Below are positions 54,120 to 62,791 of a DNA stretch of 64,000 bases, one piece after another (position 1 is the stretch's first letter; the number at the start of each line of letters is the position of its first letter). The DNA lies in assembly GCF_013410775.1 (NCBI RefSeq), contig NZ_JACCFH010000001.1, positions 310,001 through 374,000 of the forward strand. Direction: 5' to 3'. The position numbers and the translations under genes are program-made. Below the pieces are notes generated by a model. That model was not told the origin of the DNA, made no database searches, and saw only the letters and a program-made list of their open reading frames with translations. Origin of the DNA: Sphaerotilus montanus (GTDB lineage Bacteria > Pseudomonadota > Gammaproteobacteria > Burkholderiales > Burkholderiaceae_C).

Positions 54120-56174
54120 TCAAGCCGCTGGAACGCGGCCGGAGCCCGCGCGCGAGGTGGCGGCCAGCTGGCCGAGGGAGCCCACGTCGAAGATCAGGGA
54201 GACTTCGCCGGTGCCCAGAATGGACGAGCCGGACACGCCGCGCAGGCTGCGCAGCATCAGGCCCAGGGGCTTGATCACGGTCTGGTGCTGGCCCAGCAGC
54301 GTGTCCACCAGCACGCCGTAGCGGCGCGCACCGGCGCGCACCACGACGACGCTGCTGCGTTCCGGTGGGGGAAAGTCCAGGGCGTACAGGCTGCGCAGAT
54401 CAACCACCGGCAGCACCTGGCCACGCAACTCGACACAGCAGCGGCCCCGGGCGTCCACGGTGGTCACGGCGTCGCGGCTGGCGATCACCTCCACCACCGC
54501 GTCCAGCGGGAAGATGAACTTGGACTGCCCGACGCCCACGAGAAAGCCGTCGATGATGGCCAGCGTGAGCGGCAGGCGGATCTCGATGCAGGCGCCCTGC
54601 CCCGGCTCGCTCTGGATGGTGACCGAGCCGCGCATCGCCTGCACATTGCTGCGCACCACGTCCATGCCGACCCCGCGCCCGCTGAGGTTGGTGACCTGCT
54701 CTGCAGTGGAGAAACCCGGCGCGAAGATCAGGTCCAGGATGGCCTCGTCCGGCGGCACCACGCCAGGCTCCACCAGCCCGCGCTCCCGCGCGCGCCGCAG
54801 CACCTTGTCGCGCTGGATGCCGCGGCCATCGTCGACGATGCGGATCAGGATGCTGCCCGACTCGTGGCAGGCGTTGAGGGTGAGCGTGCCCTGCACCGGC
54901 TTGCCGCAGGCCAGGCGCTCCGCGGCCGTCTCCAGGCCGTGGTCCATGGCATTGCGCACCAGGTGCATCAGCGGATCGGCGATGCGGTCGACCATGGCCT
55001 TGTCCAGCTCGGTGTCGCCGCCGACGATCTCCAGCGCCACCTCCTTGCCCAGCTCGGCCGCGGTGTCGCGCACCACGCGCCGGAAGCGCGCGAAGGTCTC
55101 GCCGATGGGCACCATGCGCAGCTTCAGCGTGCTGTTGCGGACGCCCTCGATCAGCCGTGTCACCTGCTGGTTGGCTTCGACCAGGCTGCGCTGGCGGGTC
55201 TGCCGCGCCAGCATCGAGGCCCCCGCACCCGCAATCACCAGCTCGCCCAGCAGGTTGATCACCTCGTCGAGCCGGTCGGCGTGCACGCGGATGAACCCGC
55301 TGTCGTCGACCGTGCCCGAGGCCGGGCCTGCCGGGCGCGGCGGCTGCGGCTTGTGCATGGCCTGCGGCACGGGCATCGCCTCGACCGGGTAGGGAGGTGG
55401 GGCGCCCGCCTCGGTGATGGCCAGCTCGCAATCGTCCAGGGCGAACTGGAAGGCCCGCGCGATCTCGTCCCGGGACGCCTCGGTATCGAGGTCGAACGTG
55501 AACGCGAGGTGGCAGCTCTCCGGGTCGAAGGCGTCAAACAGGGGAACGGTTGCCGGGTCGCAGCGCATGCCGGAAACCCGCCCCAGACCGCCCACATAGT
55601 TCAGCAGATTGAGCGGCTCGATGCCGTGGCGGAAGGCGTCGATGCCGAACCGGACAGCCACTTGCCACCGCGGCAGGCGACCCACAGGCGCCACCGCCCC
55701 AGGCGGCCGCTCGGCCAGGGCTGGCGCAGCCACGGCGACGGCCACCACTGGTGCAGCACCGCCCGCGGTGGCCTGCTGCAGCTGGGCCACCAGCCGCTCG
55801 CGGTCACCGGCCGTCTCGGGCGTCTCGGCCTGCTGGTCCCGGGCCAGCCGCACCAGCTCGCGCATCACGTCGTTGCTCCGGAGCAGCAGCGTGATGAGGG
55901 CCGGTGTCAGCGCCAGGTGGCCTTCGCGCAGCCGGTCCAGCAGGGTTTCGACGTGGTGGGTGAAGCGGACGATGCCCTCCTGTCCGAACATGCCCCCCGA
56001 GCCCTTGATGGTGTGGGCACAGCGGAACAGGGCATCCAGCAGTGCGCGGTCATCGGGTGCATCCTCGATCTGCAGCAGCAGCTGCTCCAGCGCATCGCAC
56101 TGGGCATTGGCCTCGTCGATGAAGGCCGGCAGCAGCGCACGGACCAGCTCGTCGTCGGTGTCCTGGTGGCTCAT
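54120..56174 (-). CDS. cheA: Chemotaxis sensor kinase CheA
   Basis: The 684-residue protein has an N-terminal HPt domain (phospho-acceptor His54 in RCAHTIKGSGGMFG), a P2-like linker with Ala/Pro-rich stretches, the dimerisation domain (FIRVHADRLDEVINLLGELVIAGA), the ATPase domain (HLVRNAMDHGLE, DDGRGIQ, FAPGFSTAE, GRGVGMDVVRSNV) and a C-terminal CheW-like regulatory domain. It phosphorylates the CheY-like protein encoded upstream. The start ATG overlaps the STAS gene's stop (ATGG/TGA region, 4 bp). Confidence 0.96.
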   Translation of the reverse strand: MSHQDTDDELVRALLPAFIDEANAQCDALEQLLLQIEDAPDDRALLDALFRCAHTIKGSGGMFGQEGIVRFTHHVETLLDRLREGHLALTPALITLLLRSNDVMRELVRLARDQQAETPETAGDRERLVAQLQQATAGGAAPVVAVAVAAPALAERPPGAVAPVGRLPRWQVAVRFGIDAFRHGIEPLNLLNYVGGLGRVSGMRCDPATVPLFDAFDPESCHLAFTFDLDTEASRDEIARAFQFALDDCELAITEAGAPPPYPVEAMPVPQAMHKPQPPRPAGPASGTVDDSGFIRVHADRLDEVINLLGELVIAGAGASMLARQTRQRSLVEANQQVTRLIEGVRNSTLKLRMVPIGETFARFRRVVRDTAAELGKEVALEIVGGDTELDKAMVDRIADPLMHLVRNAMDHGLETAAERLACGKPVQGTLTLNACHESGSILIRIVDDGRGIQRDKVLRRARERGLVEPGVVPPDEAILDLIFAPGFSTAEQVTNLSGRGVGMDVVRSNVQAMRGSVTIQSEPGQGACIEIRLPLTLAIIDGFLVGVGQSKFIFPLDAVVEVIASRDAVTTVDARGRCCVELRGQVLPVVDLRSLYALDFPPPERSSVVVVRAGARRYGVLVDTLLGQHQTVIKPLGLMLRSLRGVSGSSILGTGEVSLIFDVGSLGQLAATSRAGSGRVPAA

Positions 56175-56476
56175 GGGAACCCCTTTTCGATGGCCGGATG
56201 GTGCGGCCGGACCAGACCATCGGCACCCAGCGCAGCGCAGGCCGCCACCAGCACGTCACTCGGCTCGACCAGGTGCAGGCGGCGCTGCCCCGCGACCAGG
56301 GTCCGGGACCAGGACAGCAGCAGCTGCACCCCGGCGGCATCCACCTCGGTGACGTCCCGGGCCTGCACGGGCAGCCCGGGCCGCGCGTCGGCGTGCATCC
56401 AGACCTGGCATTGCGGGAACAGCTCGCCGACCGTGTAGACGGTCAGCTCCGCAGGCAGCGAGAAACTGGGTTCCAT
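56171..56476 (-). CDS. STAS-domain protein
   Basis: The 101-residue STAS domain (anti-sigma antagonist fold) has the signature RDVTEVDAAGVQLLLSWSRTLVAGQRRLHLVEPSDVL. The usual phospho-acceptor Ser at the start of the central helix (DSSGL) is replaced by Ala-Ala (VDAAGV), so classical phospho-switching is unlikely. Its place between cheY and cheA suggests a chemotaxis-linked role, as in McpB/CheW-cluster STAS genes of other betaproteobacteria. Confidence 0.85.
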   Translation of the reverse strand: MEPSFSLPAELTVYTVGELFPQCQVWMHADARPGLPVQARDVTEVDAAGVQLLLSWSRTLVAGQRRLHLVEPSDVLVAACAALGADGLVRPHHPAIEKGFP

Positions 56477-56485
56477 CGCGCGCTC

Positions 56486-56857
56486 CTAGGCCGCGGCCAG
56501 CTGGGACACGGCGTCCAGCAGCGCCGGTGGATGGAACGGCTTGACCAGCCAGGCGCGTGCACCGGCGGCCTTGGCCTGCTGCATCCTGGCCTGCTCGGTT
56601 TCGGTGGTCAGCATGATCACCGGGATGAACTTGTGCCGGGGGTGCAGCTTCACCTGGCGCAGGAAGGTGATGCCATCCATGTTGGGCATGTTCACGTCGC
56701 TGATGATCAGGTGGACCTTGCCGGCCTGGTCCAGCCGGGTCAGCGCCTCCTTGCCATCGGCGCCTTCGATCACGGTGTAGCCGGCCCGGGTGAGCGCAAG
56801 TCTCACCAGGGCGCGCAGGGAGCTGGAGTCATCGACCACGAGTACGGTCTTGGCCAT
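56486..56857 (-). CDS. cheY: CheY-like response regulator
   Basis: The product is 123 residues from ATG 56857. It is a stand-alone receiver with VVDDSSSLRALV, phospho-acceptor Asp in LIISDVNMPNMDGITFL, LTTE and the conserved Lys in AWLVKPFHPPALLDAV. It accepts phosphate from CheA and acts on the flagellar switch or an alternative output. Confidence 0.92.
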   Translation of the reverse strand: MAKTVLVVDDSSSLRALVRLALTRAGYTVIEGADGKEALTRLDQAGKVHLIISDVNMPNMDGITFLRQVKLHPRHKFIPVIMLTTETEQARMQQAKAAGARAWLVKPFHPPALLDAVSQLAAA

Positions 56858-56895
56858 GGAGGAGGTTCCTGTGGAGGTGGGCGCCAGCGCCGGAA

Positions 56896-58053
56896 TCAGA
56901 AGAAGAGCACCTGGCCGGCGGGCGGAGCGGACGCCGACGCCGATGTCGACGTGTGGTTGTGGCGCTGCTCGTGCATGGTGTAGCGGCGCTGCAGATCGTC
57001 CAGCCACTGCTCGGCCGTGGGCGGAGGCTGGCCGCTGTCGATCTGGTCGCGCAGGCGGACCATCTCCTGTTCGAGGACCCCGATCATCTGGCTCACGCGG
57101 TCCTGGAACTGCAGGCTGACCAGGAGACCTTCGACATTGCTGCGGATGACGTTGCCCCGTTCCCGCATGGCGTGCGACTCGCCACTGAGGGTGCGCATGT
57201 GGGTCAGCACCTCGCTCACCACCCCGCTGGATCGGTCGATGGCGTTGCGTTCCTCGGTGGCGGTCCGGGCCACCACGGTCGAGGTGTCGGACATGACGGT
57301 GTTGACCCGCGCGATGCGCTCGGTGATCTGCGTGGCCGTCTGCGCCGACATCTGCGACAGGTTGCGGATCTCCTTGGCCACGACGGCAAAGCCGCGGCCG
57401 CTGTCGCCGGCATGTGCAGCCTCGATCGCGGCGTTGATGGCGAGCAGGTTGGTCTGCGCGGCGATCTGTGCCACGCCTTGCGCCATGGCGCGCAGGTCCT
57501 CGGTCGCCTGCGACAGCTCCTGCAGGCTCGCGGCCATGGACTCCTTGTTGCGGGTGATCTCGTGCATCGCGGCAATGACCTGGTGCAGGTCGCGCTCGCA
57601 CAGCGCCAGCAGGTCCGTGGAGGTGTCCGGGCCCGCCAGTCCGGACATGCCCTTGAAACCTGCGGCCTCGAACTCTTCCGCGATGGACGAGAAATTGGTG
57701 ACCAGATTCGCCACGGCATCGTCGACCTGCGTCCGGGCGGTGACCACGTGCTGGCGCCACACGGGCAGCACCCCCAGCAGCAGCCGGACCAGCGGCGTGT
57801 GCGGCACGGCCGATGCAGCCTCTGCCCGCGTGGCGTCGTCCCCGATCAACCGACCGGAACGCAGGCGCTGCCAGGCGCACCAGACGGCGATGCCCGTGAC
57901 CGTGCCCGCCGATCCGGCGGTCACGGCATCGACGCGGACCAGCAACGGCAGGGCCGCGATCACGCTGACCAGCAGCGCGAGCGCGATCGTCCCGCGGCGC
58001 GAGGTCACGTGGCGGACAACGGCCAGGTCTGGATGGGCAGTCGATCTGGTCAT
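56896..58053 (-). CDS. Membrane MCP-like signalling protein
   Basis: The predicted product is 385 residues, starting at ATG 58053. Two adjacent membrane helices (about 20-40 and 45-62) leave almost no periplasmic sensor. The cytoplasmic MCP domain has the tip [37 protein letters not shown]. The C-terminal part ([23 protein letters not shown]) recalls MCPs in CheA/STAS-type clusters. It is the first gene of the operon. Its signal is probably not a classical periplasmic ligand. Confidence 0.9.
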   Translation of the reverse strand: MTRSTAHPDLAVVRHVTSRRGTIALALLVSVIAALPLLVRVDAVTAGSAGTVTGIAVWCAWQRLRSGRLIGDDATRAEAASAVPHTPLVRLLLGVLPVWRQHVVTARTQVDDAVANLVTNFSSIAEEFEAAGFKGMSGLAGPDTSTDLLALCERDLHQVIAAMHEITRNKESMAASLQELSQATEDLRAMAQGVAQIAAQTNLLAINAAIEAAHAGDSGRGFAVVAKEIRNLSQMSAQTATQITERIARVNTVMSDTSTVVARTATEERNAIDRSSGVVSEVLTHMRTLSGESHAMRERGNVIRSNVEGLLVSLQFQDRVSQMIGVLEQEMVRLRDQIDSGQPPPTAEQWLDDLQRRYTMHEQRHNHTSTSASASAPPAGQVLFF

Positions 58054-58205
58054 GGCAACAACCGGAGAGCGGACGGCTGGCACAGGCCAGCAAATGGCGA
58101 TGTCGCGAACGCCAGGCAACCGCACCGCGACCATGCAGATCGGTATCGGCAGAAGGTGAACCAGGCTTGAGCCGACCGCTGCGTCCGTCCGTGTCCGTAG
58201 AACCC

Positions 58206-58236
58206 TTGACACATCCTTAACGTTCCGGTGATAGAT
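58206..58236 (+). promoter_or_regulatory. Candidate promoter of the RND efflux operon
   Basis: A perfect sigma-70 -35 box TTGACA (58206-58211) is followed by an imperfect -10 in the TGATAGAT stretch (58229-58236), 17-19 bp on. The start of the adaptor gene is 56 bp further. No repressor gene or operator palindrome was seen close by. Confidence 0.45.
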
Positions 58237-58291
58237 TGCACACCGCTTGCGCCCGTGCCCCCTTGCGCGCCGCTCCCTGGCTGGAAGAGAC

Positions 58292-59542
58292 ATGAAGACA
58301 AGAACAATCGCGACCATCCTGATCGTTGCCGGTGCCGCCGGCGGAGCGTATTGGTGGCTCAAGAAATCCCCTGCGGCAGATGCCGCCAGCGCGCCGATGG
58401 CCGCGGGATCGGCCTCCGGCGGTGCGTCGGCTCCCGCAGGTGGAGCGCGGGGCGGACCGCAGACCGTCGGCATCGCCCTCGCGCAGCAGCGCGACGTCCC
58501 CGTCTCGATCGAGGCGGCCGGCAGCGTGGTGGCCCTCGACAGCGTCGAGATCCGCCCTCTGGCGACGGGCATCGTCACCGAGGTGAACGTGGAAGAGGGT
58601 CAGCCGATCAAGCGCGGCGCCATCCTGTTCAAGCTCGATGACCGTGCTGACCGGGCGAACCTGGACAAGGCCCGCGCGCAGCTCGCCAAGGACAAGGCCA
58701 CGCAGGCGGATCTCGAACGCCAGCTCGCCCGCGCGAAGGAGCTGTTCGAGCAGAACTTCATCGCCCGCAATGCCGTCGACACCCTGCAGACGCAGCTGGA
58801 TGCGCAGCTGGCAGCCATTCGGGCCAGCGTGGCGGGCGTGCAGTCGATCGAGGTCGCGCTGAGCAACAACGTGCTCAAGGCCCCGATGAGCGGCCGGGCC
58901 GGGGCCGTCAATGTTGTCCGGGGCAGTCTGGTCCAGCCCGGCGGTGCAGCGCTGGTCACACTGACGCAGCTGGACCCGATCGGCGTGAGCTTCACGCTGC
59001 CGGAGGCCCAGCTCGGCCTGCTGCGCAAGGCCGACAGGGAACTGGCGAAGGACGGTGGCGTGCCGCTGACCGTGCAACTGCCCGGCGAGCGGCGCAGCCA
59101 GCCTGCGGCGGCGCTGCCCGGCAACGTGAGCTTCATCGACAGCGGCGTGGACGCCACCACCGGCACCATCCGCGTCAAGGGCAAGCTGGTCAACGAGGGC
59201 CGGCAGTTCTGGCCCGGCCAGTACGTCACGGTCAAGCTGACGCTGCGCACGATCCAGGATGCCATCGTCATTCCGCAGGCCGCCGTGATCGTGCGCGGCA
59301 ACGAGCGCTCGGTCTACGTGGTCGATGCCGACGGCAAGGCCCGGATGAAGCCGGTCCAGCTGCGCCAGCCGCTGGGCGAGCAGGTGGTGGTCGAAGGCGT
59401 CACCGCAGGCGAGAAGGTCGTCGTCGAAGGCAAGCAGAACCTGCGCCCCGGCACGCCCGTCAAGGAAGCGCCGATGGGCGGCGGCAAGGGGGCGAGCGCG
59501 GCAGGTGCAGCGCCGGCTGCGGCGAGCGGAGCCTCTCGATGA
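58292..59542 (+). CDS. RND efflux periplasmic adaptor (MexA/AcrA family)
   Basis: The predicted product is 416 residues, starting at ATG 58292. An N-terminal membrane anchor (residues 5-22) lacks a lipobox. Then comes an Ala/Gly-rich linker, the barrel-sandwich/lipoyl region ([30 protein letters not shown]), a coiled-coil hairpin (about 125-180), and beta-barrel and membrane-proximal domains. The tail is Gly/Ala-rich. It is coupled to the pump gene (ATGA). No outer-membrane channel gene follows, so a shared TolC-type channel is expected. Confidence 0.94.
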   Translation: MKTRTIATILIVAGAAGGAYWWLKKSPAADAASAPMAAGSASGGASAPAGGARGGPQTVGIALAQQRDVPVSIEAAGSVVALDSVEIRPLATGIVTEVNVEEGQPIKRGAILFKLDDRADRANLDKARAQLAKDKATQADLERQLARAKELFEQNFIARNAVDTLQTQLDAQLAAIRASVAGVQSIEVALSNNVLKAPMSGRAGAVNVVRGSLVQPGGAALVTLTQLDPIGVSFTLPEAQLGLLRKADRELAKDGGVPLTVQLPGERRSQPAAALPGNVSFIDSGVDATTGTIRVKGKLVNEGRQFWPGQYVTVKLTLRTIQDAIVIPQAAVIVRGNERSVYVVDADGKARMKPVQLRQPLGEQVVVEGVTAGEKVVVEGKQNLRPGTPVKEAPMGGGKGASAAGAAPAAASGASR

Positions 59543-62500
59543 GACTGACCGAACAATTCATCCGCCGTCCGGTGATGACGGTGCTGCTGAACCTGGCCAT
59601 CGTGCTCGCCGGGCTGGTGGCGCTGGGCAAGATCCCGGTTGCCGCGCTGCCGAGCTACAACACGCCGGTGGTGCAGGTCACCGCCGATCTGCCGGGCGCG
59701 AGTCCGGACACGATGGCCAGCTCGGTCGCGCTGCCGCTGGAAAAGCAGTTCTCGACCATCGCCGGCCTGGCCACGATCAGCTCGACCAACACCCTCGGCC
59801 GCAGCGCGATCACGCTGGAATTCGAGAGCAGCCGCAACATCGATGCCGCTGCGGTCGACGTGCAGGCCGCCCTGTTCCGCGCGCAGCGCACGCTGCCCGC
59901 GGACATGAGCTCGCCGCCGTCCTACCGCAAGGTCAATCCGGCCGATGCGCCGGTGCTGCTGCTGGCCATGACCTCGCCGTCGATGTCGATGTCGGACCTG
60001 AACGAGTTCGCCGAGAACCTGATCGCGCCGAGCCTGTCCACCATCAACGGCGTCGCACAGGTGTCGATCTTCGGCCAGAAGCGGTTTGCGGTGCGCATCC
60101 GCGTCAAGCCCGAGACGCTGGCCCAGCGCGGCCTGACGCTCGACGAGCTGCGCGCGGCCCTGTCCGGCGCCAATGCCAACTCGCCGGTGGGCACGCTCGA
60201 CGGCCCGCGCCAGACGCTCACCATCGTCGCCAACCGCCAGCTCGCCAGCGCGCGCGAGTTCGGCAACCTGATCGTGGCCACCCGCAACGGCGCACCGATC
60301 CGGCTGCGCGAGGTGGCCGAGGTGCAGGACAGCGTCGAGACCGCCAAGACCTTCGCCAGCTTCAACGGCGAGCCGTCGATCACGCTGGCCGTGCAGCGCC
60401 AGCCGGATGCCAACACCGTCGAGGTGGTCGACCGCGTCAAGGCGATGCTGCCGCGCTTCGAGACCCAGCTGCCCGCCTCCATCCGCCTGACGCCGACCAA
60501 CGACCGCTCGCTGTCGATCCGCGAGGCCCTGCACGACGTCAACCTCACGCTCGGGCTGACGGTGGTGCTGGTGGTGCTGGTGATCTTCATCTTCCTGCGC
60601 CGGGTGGCGGCGACCGTGATCCCGGCGCTGTCGCTGCCGGTGTCGCTGATCGGCGCGCTCTCGCTGCTCTACGCGGGCGGCTACAGCCTGGACAACGTCT
60701 CGCTGCTGGGCATCACGCTGGCCGTCGGCCTGGTGGTCGATGACGCGATCGTGATGCTGGAGAACATCGTCCGCCACATCGAGGACGGCATGGCGCCCTT
60801 CGAGGCCGCGATCAAGGGCGCCCGCGAGATGGCCTTCACCATCGTGTCGATCTCGGTCTCGCTGGTGGCGGTGCTGATCCCGATCTTCTTCATGCCGGGC
60901 GTGATCGGGCTGCTGTTCCACGAGTTCGCGGTGGTCGTCGGGCTGTCGATCCTGGTGTCGGCCGTCGTGTCGCTGACGCTGGTGCCGATGCTGGCCAGCC
61001 GCTTCCTGCGCCACCATGCACCGCAGGAGGAAACCGCGCTCGGCCGCTGGTTCGAGCGCGGCTTCGACGCCGTGCTGCGCTTCTACGGCCGCACGCTCGA
61101 CTGGGCACTGTCACACCGCTGGGTGGTGCTGCTGTTCGCGCTGGGCACCTTCGTGGCCACCGCGGTGCTGTTCGTGCAGATCCCCAAGGGCTTCTTCCCC
61201 GAGGAGGACATCGGGCAGCTGCAGGTGACGATCGAGGCGTCGGAAGACATCTCCTTCGAGGCCATGCTCAAGGTGCAGGCCCAGATCGCGGGCATCTTCC
61301 AGAAGGACCCGGCCATCCGCGCGGTCACCTCGTTCACGGGCGGCGGCGGTGGCTCGACCCAGAACACCGGCCGCCTGTTCGTCACGCTGCATCCGCGCGG
61401 CGAGCGCCCGCCCATGACCCAGGTGGTCGACAACCTGCGCAAGAAGACCCGCGGCTTCCCCGGCGTGCAGGTCTTCATGCGCCCGGTGCAGAACCTGCAG
61501 CTCGGCGGGCGCCAGAGCAAGAGCCGCTACCAGTACACGCTGCAGAGCGTGAGCGCCGACTCGCTCAACGAGTGGGCTGGCAAGCTGCAGGGCAAGCTGC
61601 GCGACGACCCGCTGTTCCGCGACATCACCAGCGACTCGCAGCAGCGCGGCCTGCAGGCCAGCCTGCAGATCGACCGTGACAAGGCCGCGCTGCTCGGCGT
61701 GTCGATGTCCGATCTGCGCAGTGCCCTCTACAGCGCTTTCGGCGAGCGGCAGGTCTCGACCATCTACGCGCCCAGCAACACCTACCAGGTACTGATGGAG
61801 GCGGCCGAGGGCGACAAGCAGTTCGAGAACGCGTTCGACAAGATCTCGCTGCGCAGCAAGACCGGCGCACTGGTGCCGCTGAGCGCGTTCGCCACCGTGC
61901 AGCGCACCATCGGCCCGACGGCAGTGAACCACCAGGGCCAGCTGCAGGCGGTGACGCTGAGCTTCAACCTGGCGCCGGATGTCCCGCTCGGCACAGCGAC
62001 GGCGAAGCTCGACGGCTACGTGCGCGAGCTGCAGATGCCCAGCACGCTGATCGGCACCTACGGCGGCGACGCCGCAGTGTTCCAGGACTCGCAGTCCGGC
62101 CAGCTCGTGCTACTCGGGCTGGCGATCCTGGTGATCTACCTGCTGCTGGGCGTGCTCTACGAGAGCTTCATCCACCCGATCACCATCCTGGCCGGCCTGC
62201 CGTCGGCCGCGGTGGGCGCGCTGGCCACGCTGACGCTGTTCGGCATGGACCTGACGGTGATCGCCACCATCGGCCTGCTGATGCTGATCGGCATCGTCAA
62301 GAAGAACGCGATCATGATGATCGACTTCGCCCTGGAGGCGCAGCGCCACCAGGGCATGGCGCCGCAGGAGGCCATCCGCCAGGCGGGCCTGCTGCGGCTG
62401 CGGCCGATCGTGATGACGACGCTGGCCGCGCTGATGGGCGCGCTGCCGATCGCGCTCGGGCTGGGCGCGGGGGCCGAGTTGCGCCAGCCGCTGGGCCTGG

Positions 62501-62631
62501 CGGTGGTCGGCGGGCTGATCGTGTCGCAGGCGGTCACGCTCTACATCACGCCGGTGATCTACCTGACGCTCGACCGCTGGAGCGGCCGCGGTCCGATCAT
62601 CGATCCGAAGATCGGCAACCAGCCCGTCTGA
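59539..62631 (+). CDS. RND efflux permease, HAE1 family (AcrB/MexB-like)
   Basis: The 1,030-residue inner-membrane pump has a membrane helix at 11-30, a large periplasmic loop, helices 2-6 with the proton-relay Asp pair in VGLVVDDAIVMLEN (about residues 400-402), a second periplasmic loop and helices 8-12 with LMLIGIVKKNAIMMIDFALE. The HAE1 type exports hydrophobic and amphiphilic compounds; a specific substrate cannot be assigned. Length and spacing are normal. Confidence 0.95.
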   Translation: MRLTEQFIRRPVMTVLLNLAIVLAGLVALGKIPVAALPSYNTPVVQVTADLPGASPDTMASSVALPLEKQFSTIAGLATISSTNTLGRSAITLEFESSRNIDAAAVDVQAALFRAQRTLPADMSSPPSYRKVNPADAPVLLLAMTSPSMSMSDLNEFAENLIAPSLSTINGVAQVSIFGQKRFAVRIRVKPETLAQRGLTLDELRAALSGANANSPVGTLDGPRQTLTIVANRQLASAREFGNLIVATRNGAPIRLREVAEVQDSVETAKTFASFNGEPSITLAVQRQPDANTVEVVDRVKAMLPRFETQLPASIRLTPTNDRSLSIREALHDVNLTLGLTVVLVVLVIFIFLRRVAATVIPALSLPVSLIGALSLLYAGGYSLDNVSLLGITLAVGLVVDDAIVMLENIVRHIEDGMAPFEAAIKGAREMAFTIVSISVSLVAVLIPIFFMPGVIGLLFHEFAVVVGLSILVSAVVSLTLVPMLASRFLRHHAPQEETALGRWFERGFDAVLRFYGRTLDWALSHRWVVLLFALGTFVATAVLFVQIPKGFFPEEDIGQLQVTIEASEDISFEAMLKVQAQIAGIFQKDPAIRAVTSFTGGGGGSTQNTGRLFVTLHPRGERPPMTQVVDNLRKKTRGFPGVQVFMRPVQNLQLGGRQSKSRYQYTLQSVSADSLNEWAGKLQGKLRDDPLFRDITSDSQQRGLQASLQIDRDKAALLGVSMSDLRSALYSAFGERQVSTIYAPSNTYQVLMEAAEGDKQFENAFDKISLRSKTGALVPLSAFATVQRTIGPTAVNHQGQLQAVTLSFNLAPDVPLGTATAKLDGYVRELQMPSTLIGTYGGDAAVFQDSQSGQLVLLGLAILVIYLLLGVLYESFIHPITILAGLPSAAVGALATLTLFGMDLTVIATIGLLMLIGIVKKNAIMMIDFALEAQRHQGMAPQEAIRQAGLLRLRPIVMTTLAALMGALPIALGLGAGAELRQPLGLAVVGGLIVSQAVTLYITPVIYLTLDRWSGRGPIIDPKIGNQPV

Positions 62632-62652
62632 CACCGGAATGACCCCGTCCGC

Positions 62653-62677
62653 AACGGCCACCCATTCGGTGGCCGTT
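62653..62677 (+). terminator. Terminator after the RND operon
   Basis: A perfect 10-bp stem AACGGCCACC / GGTGGCCGTT with a 5-nt loop is followed by GTTCC. The short T content makes it a moderate intrinsic terminator. Confidence 0.6.
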
Positions 62678-62729
62678 GTTCCATTCAAACAAGGGAGGCT
62701 GTTCGCGACGCACTCTGGTTAACTCTCAC

Positions 62730-62745
62730 CGATACATTTGTATCG
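62730..62745. promoter_or_regulatory. Palindrome CGATACA-tt-TGTATCG
   Basis: A 7-bp perfect inverted repeat with 2-bp centre sits in an AT-rich patch 47 bp before the cytochrome c peroxidase start. It resembles TetR-type operators, but no regulator gene is adjacent. It could also control the gene downstream. Confidence 0.45.
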
Positions 62746-62791
62746 TTAATTTACACTTGGTAACGGATCGTTTACTTCAAGGAGAGAGCCT

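Noticed and set aside
51045..56438. A 1,797-codon open frame on the plus strand
   Set aside because: It lies antisense to the whole che operon and has no recognisable protein features; such long antisense frames arise from GC-rich codon bias.
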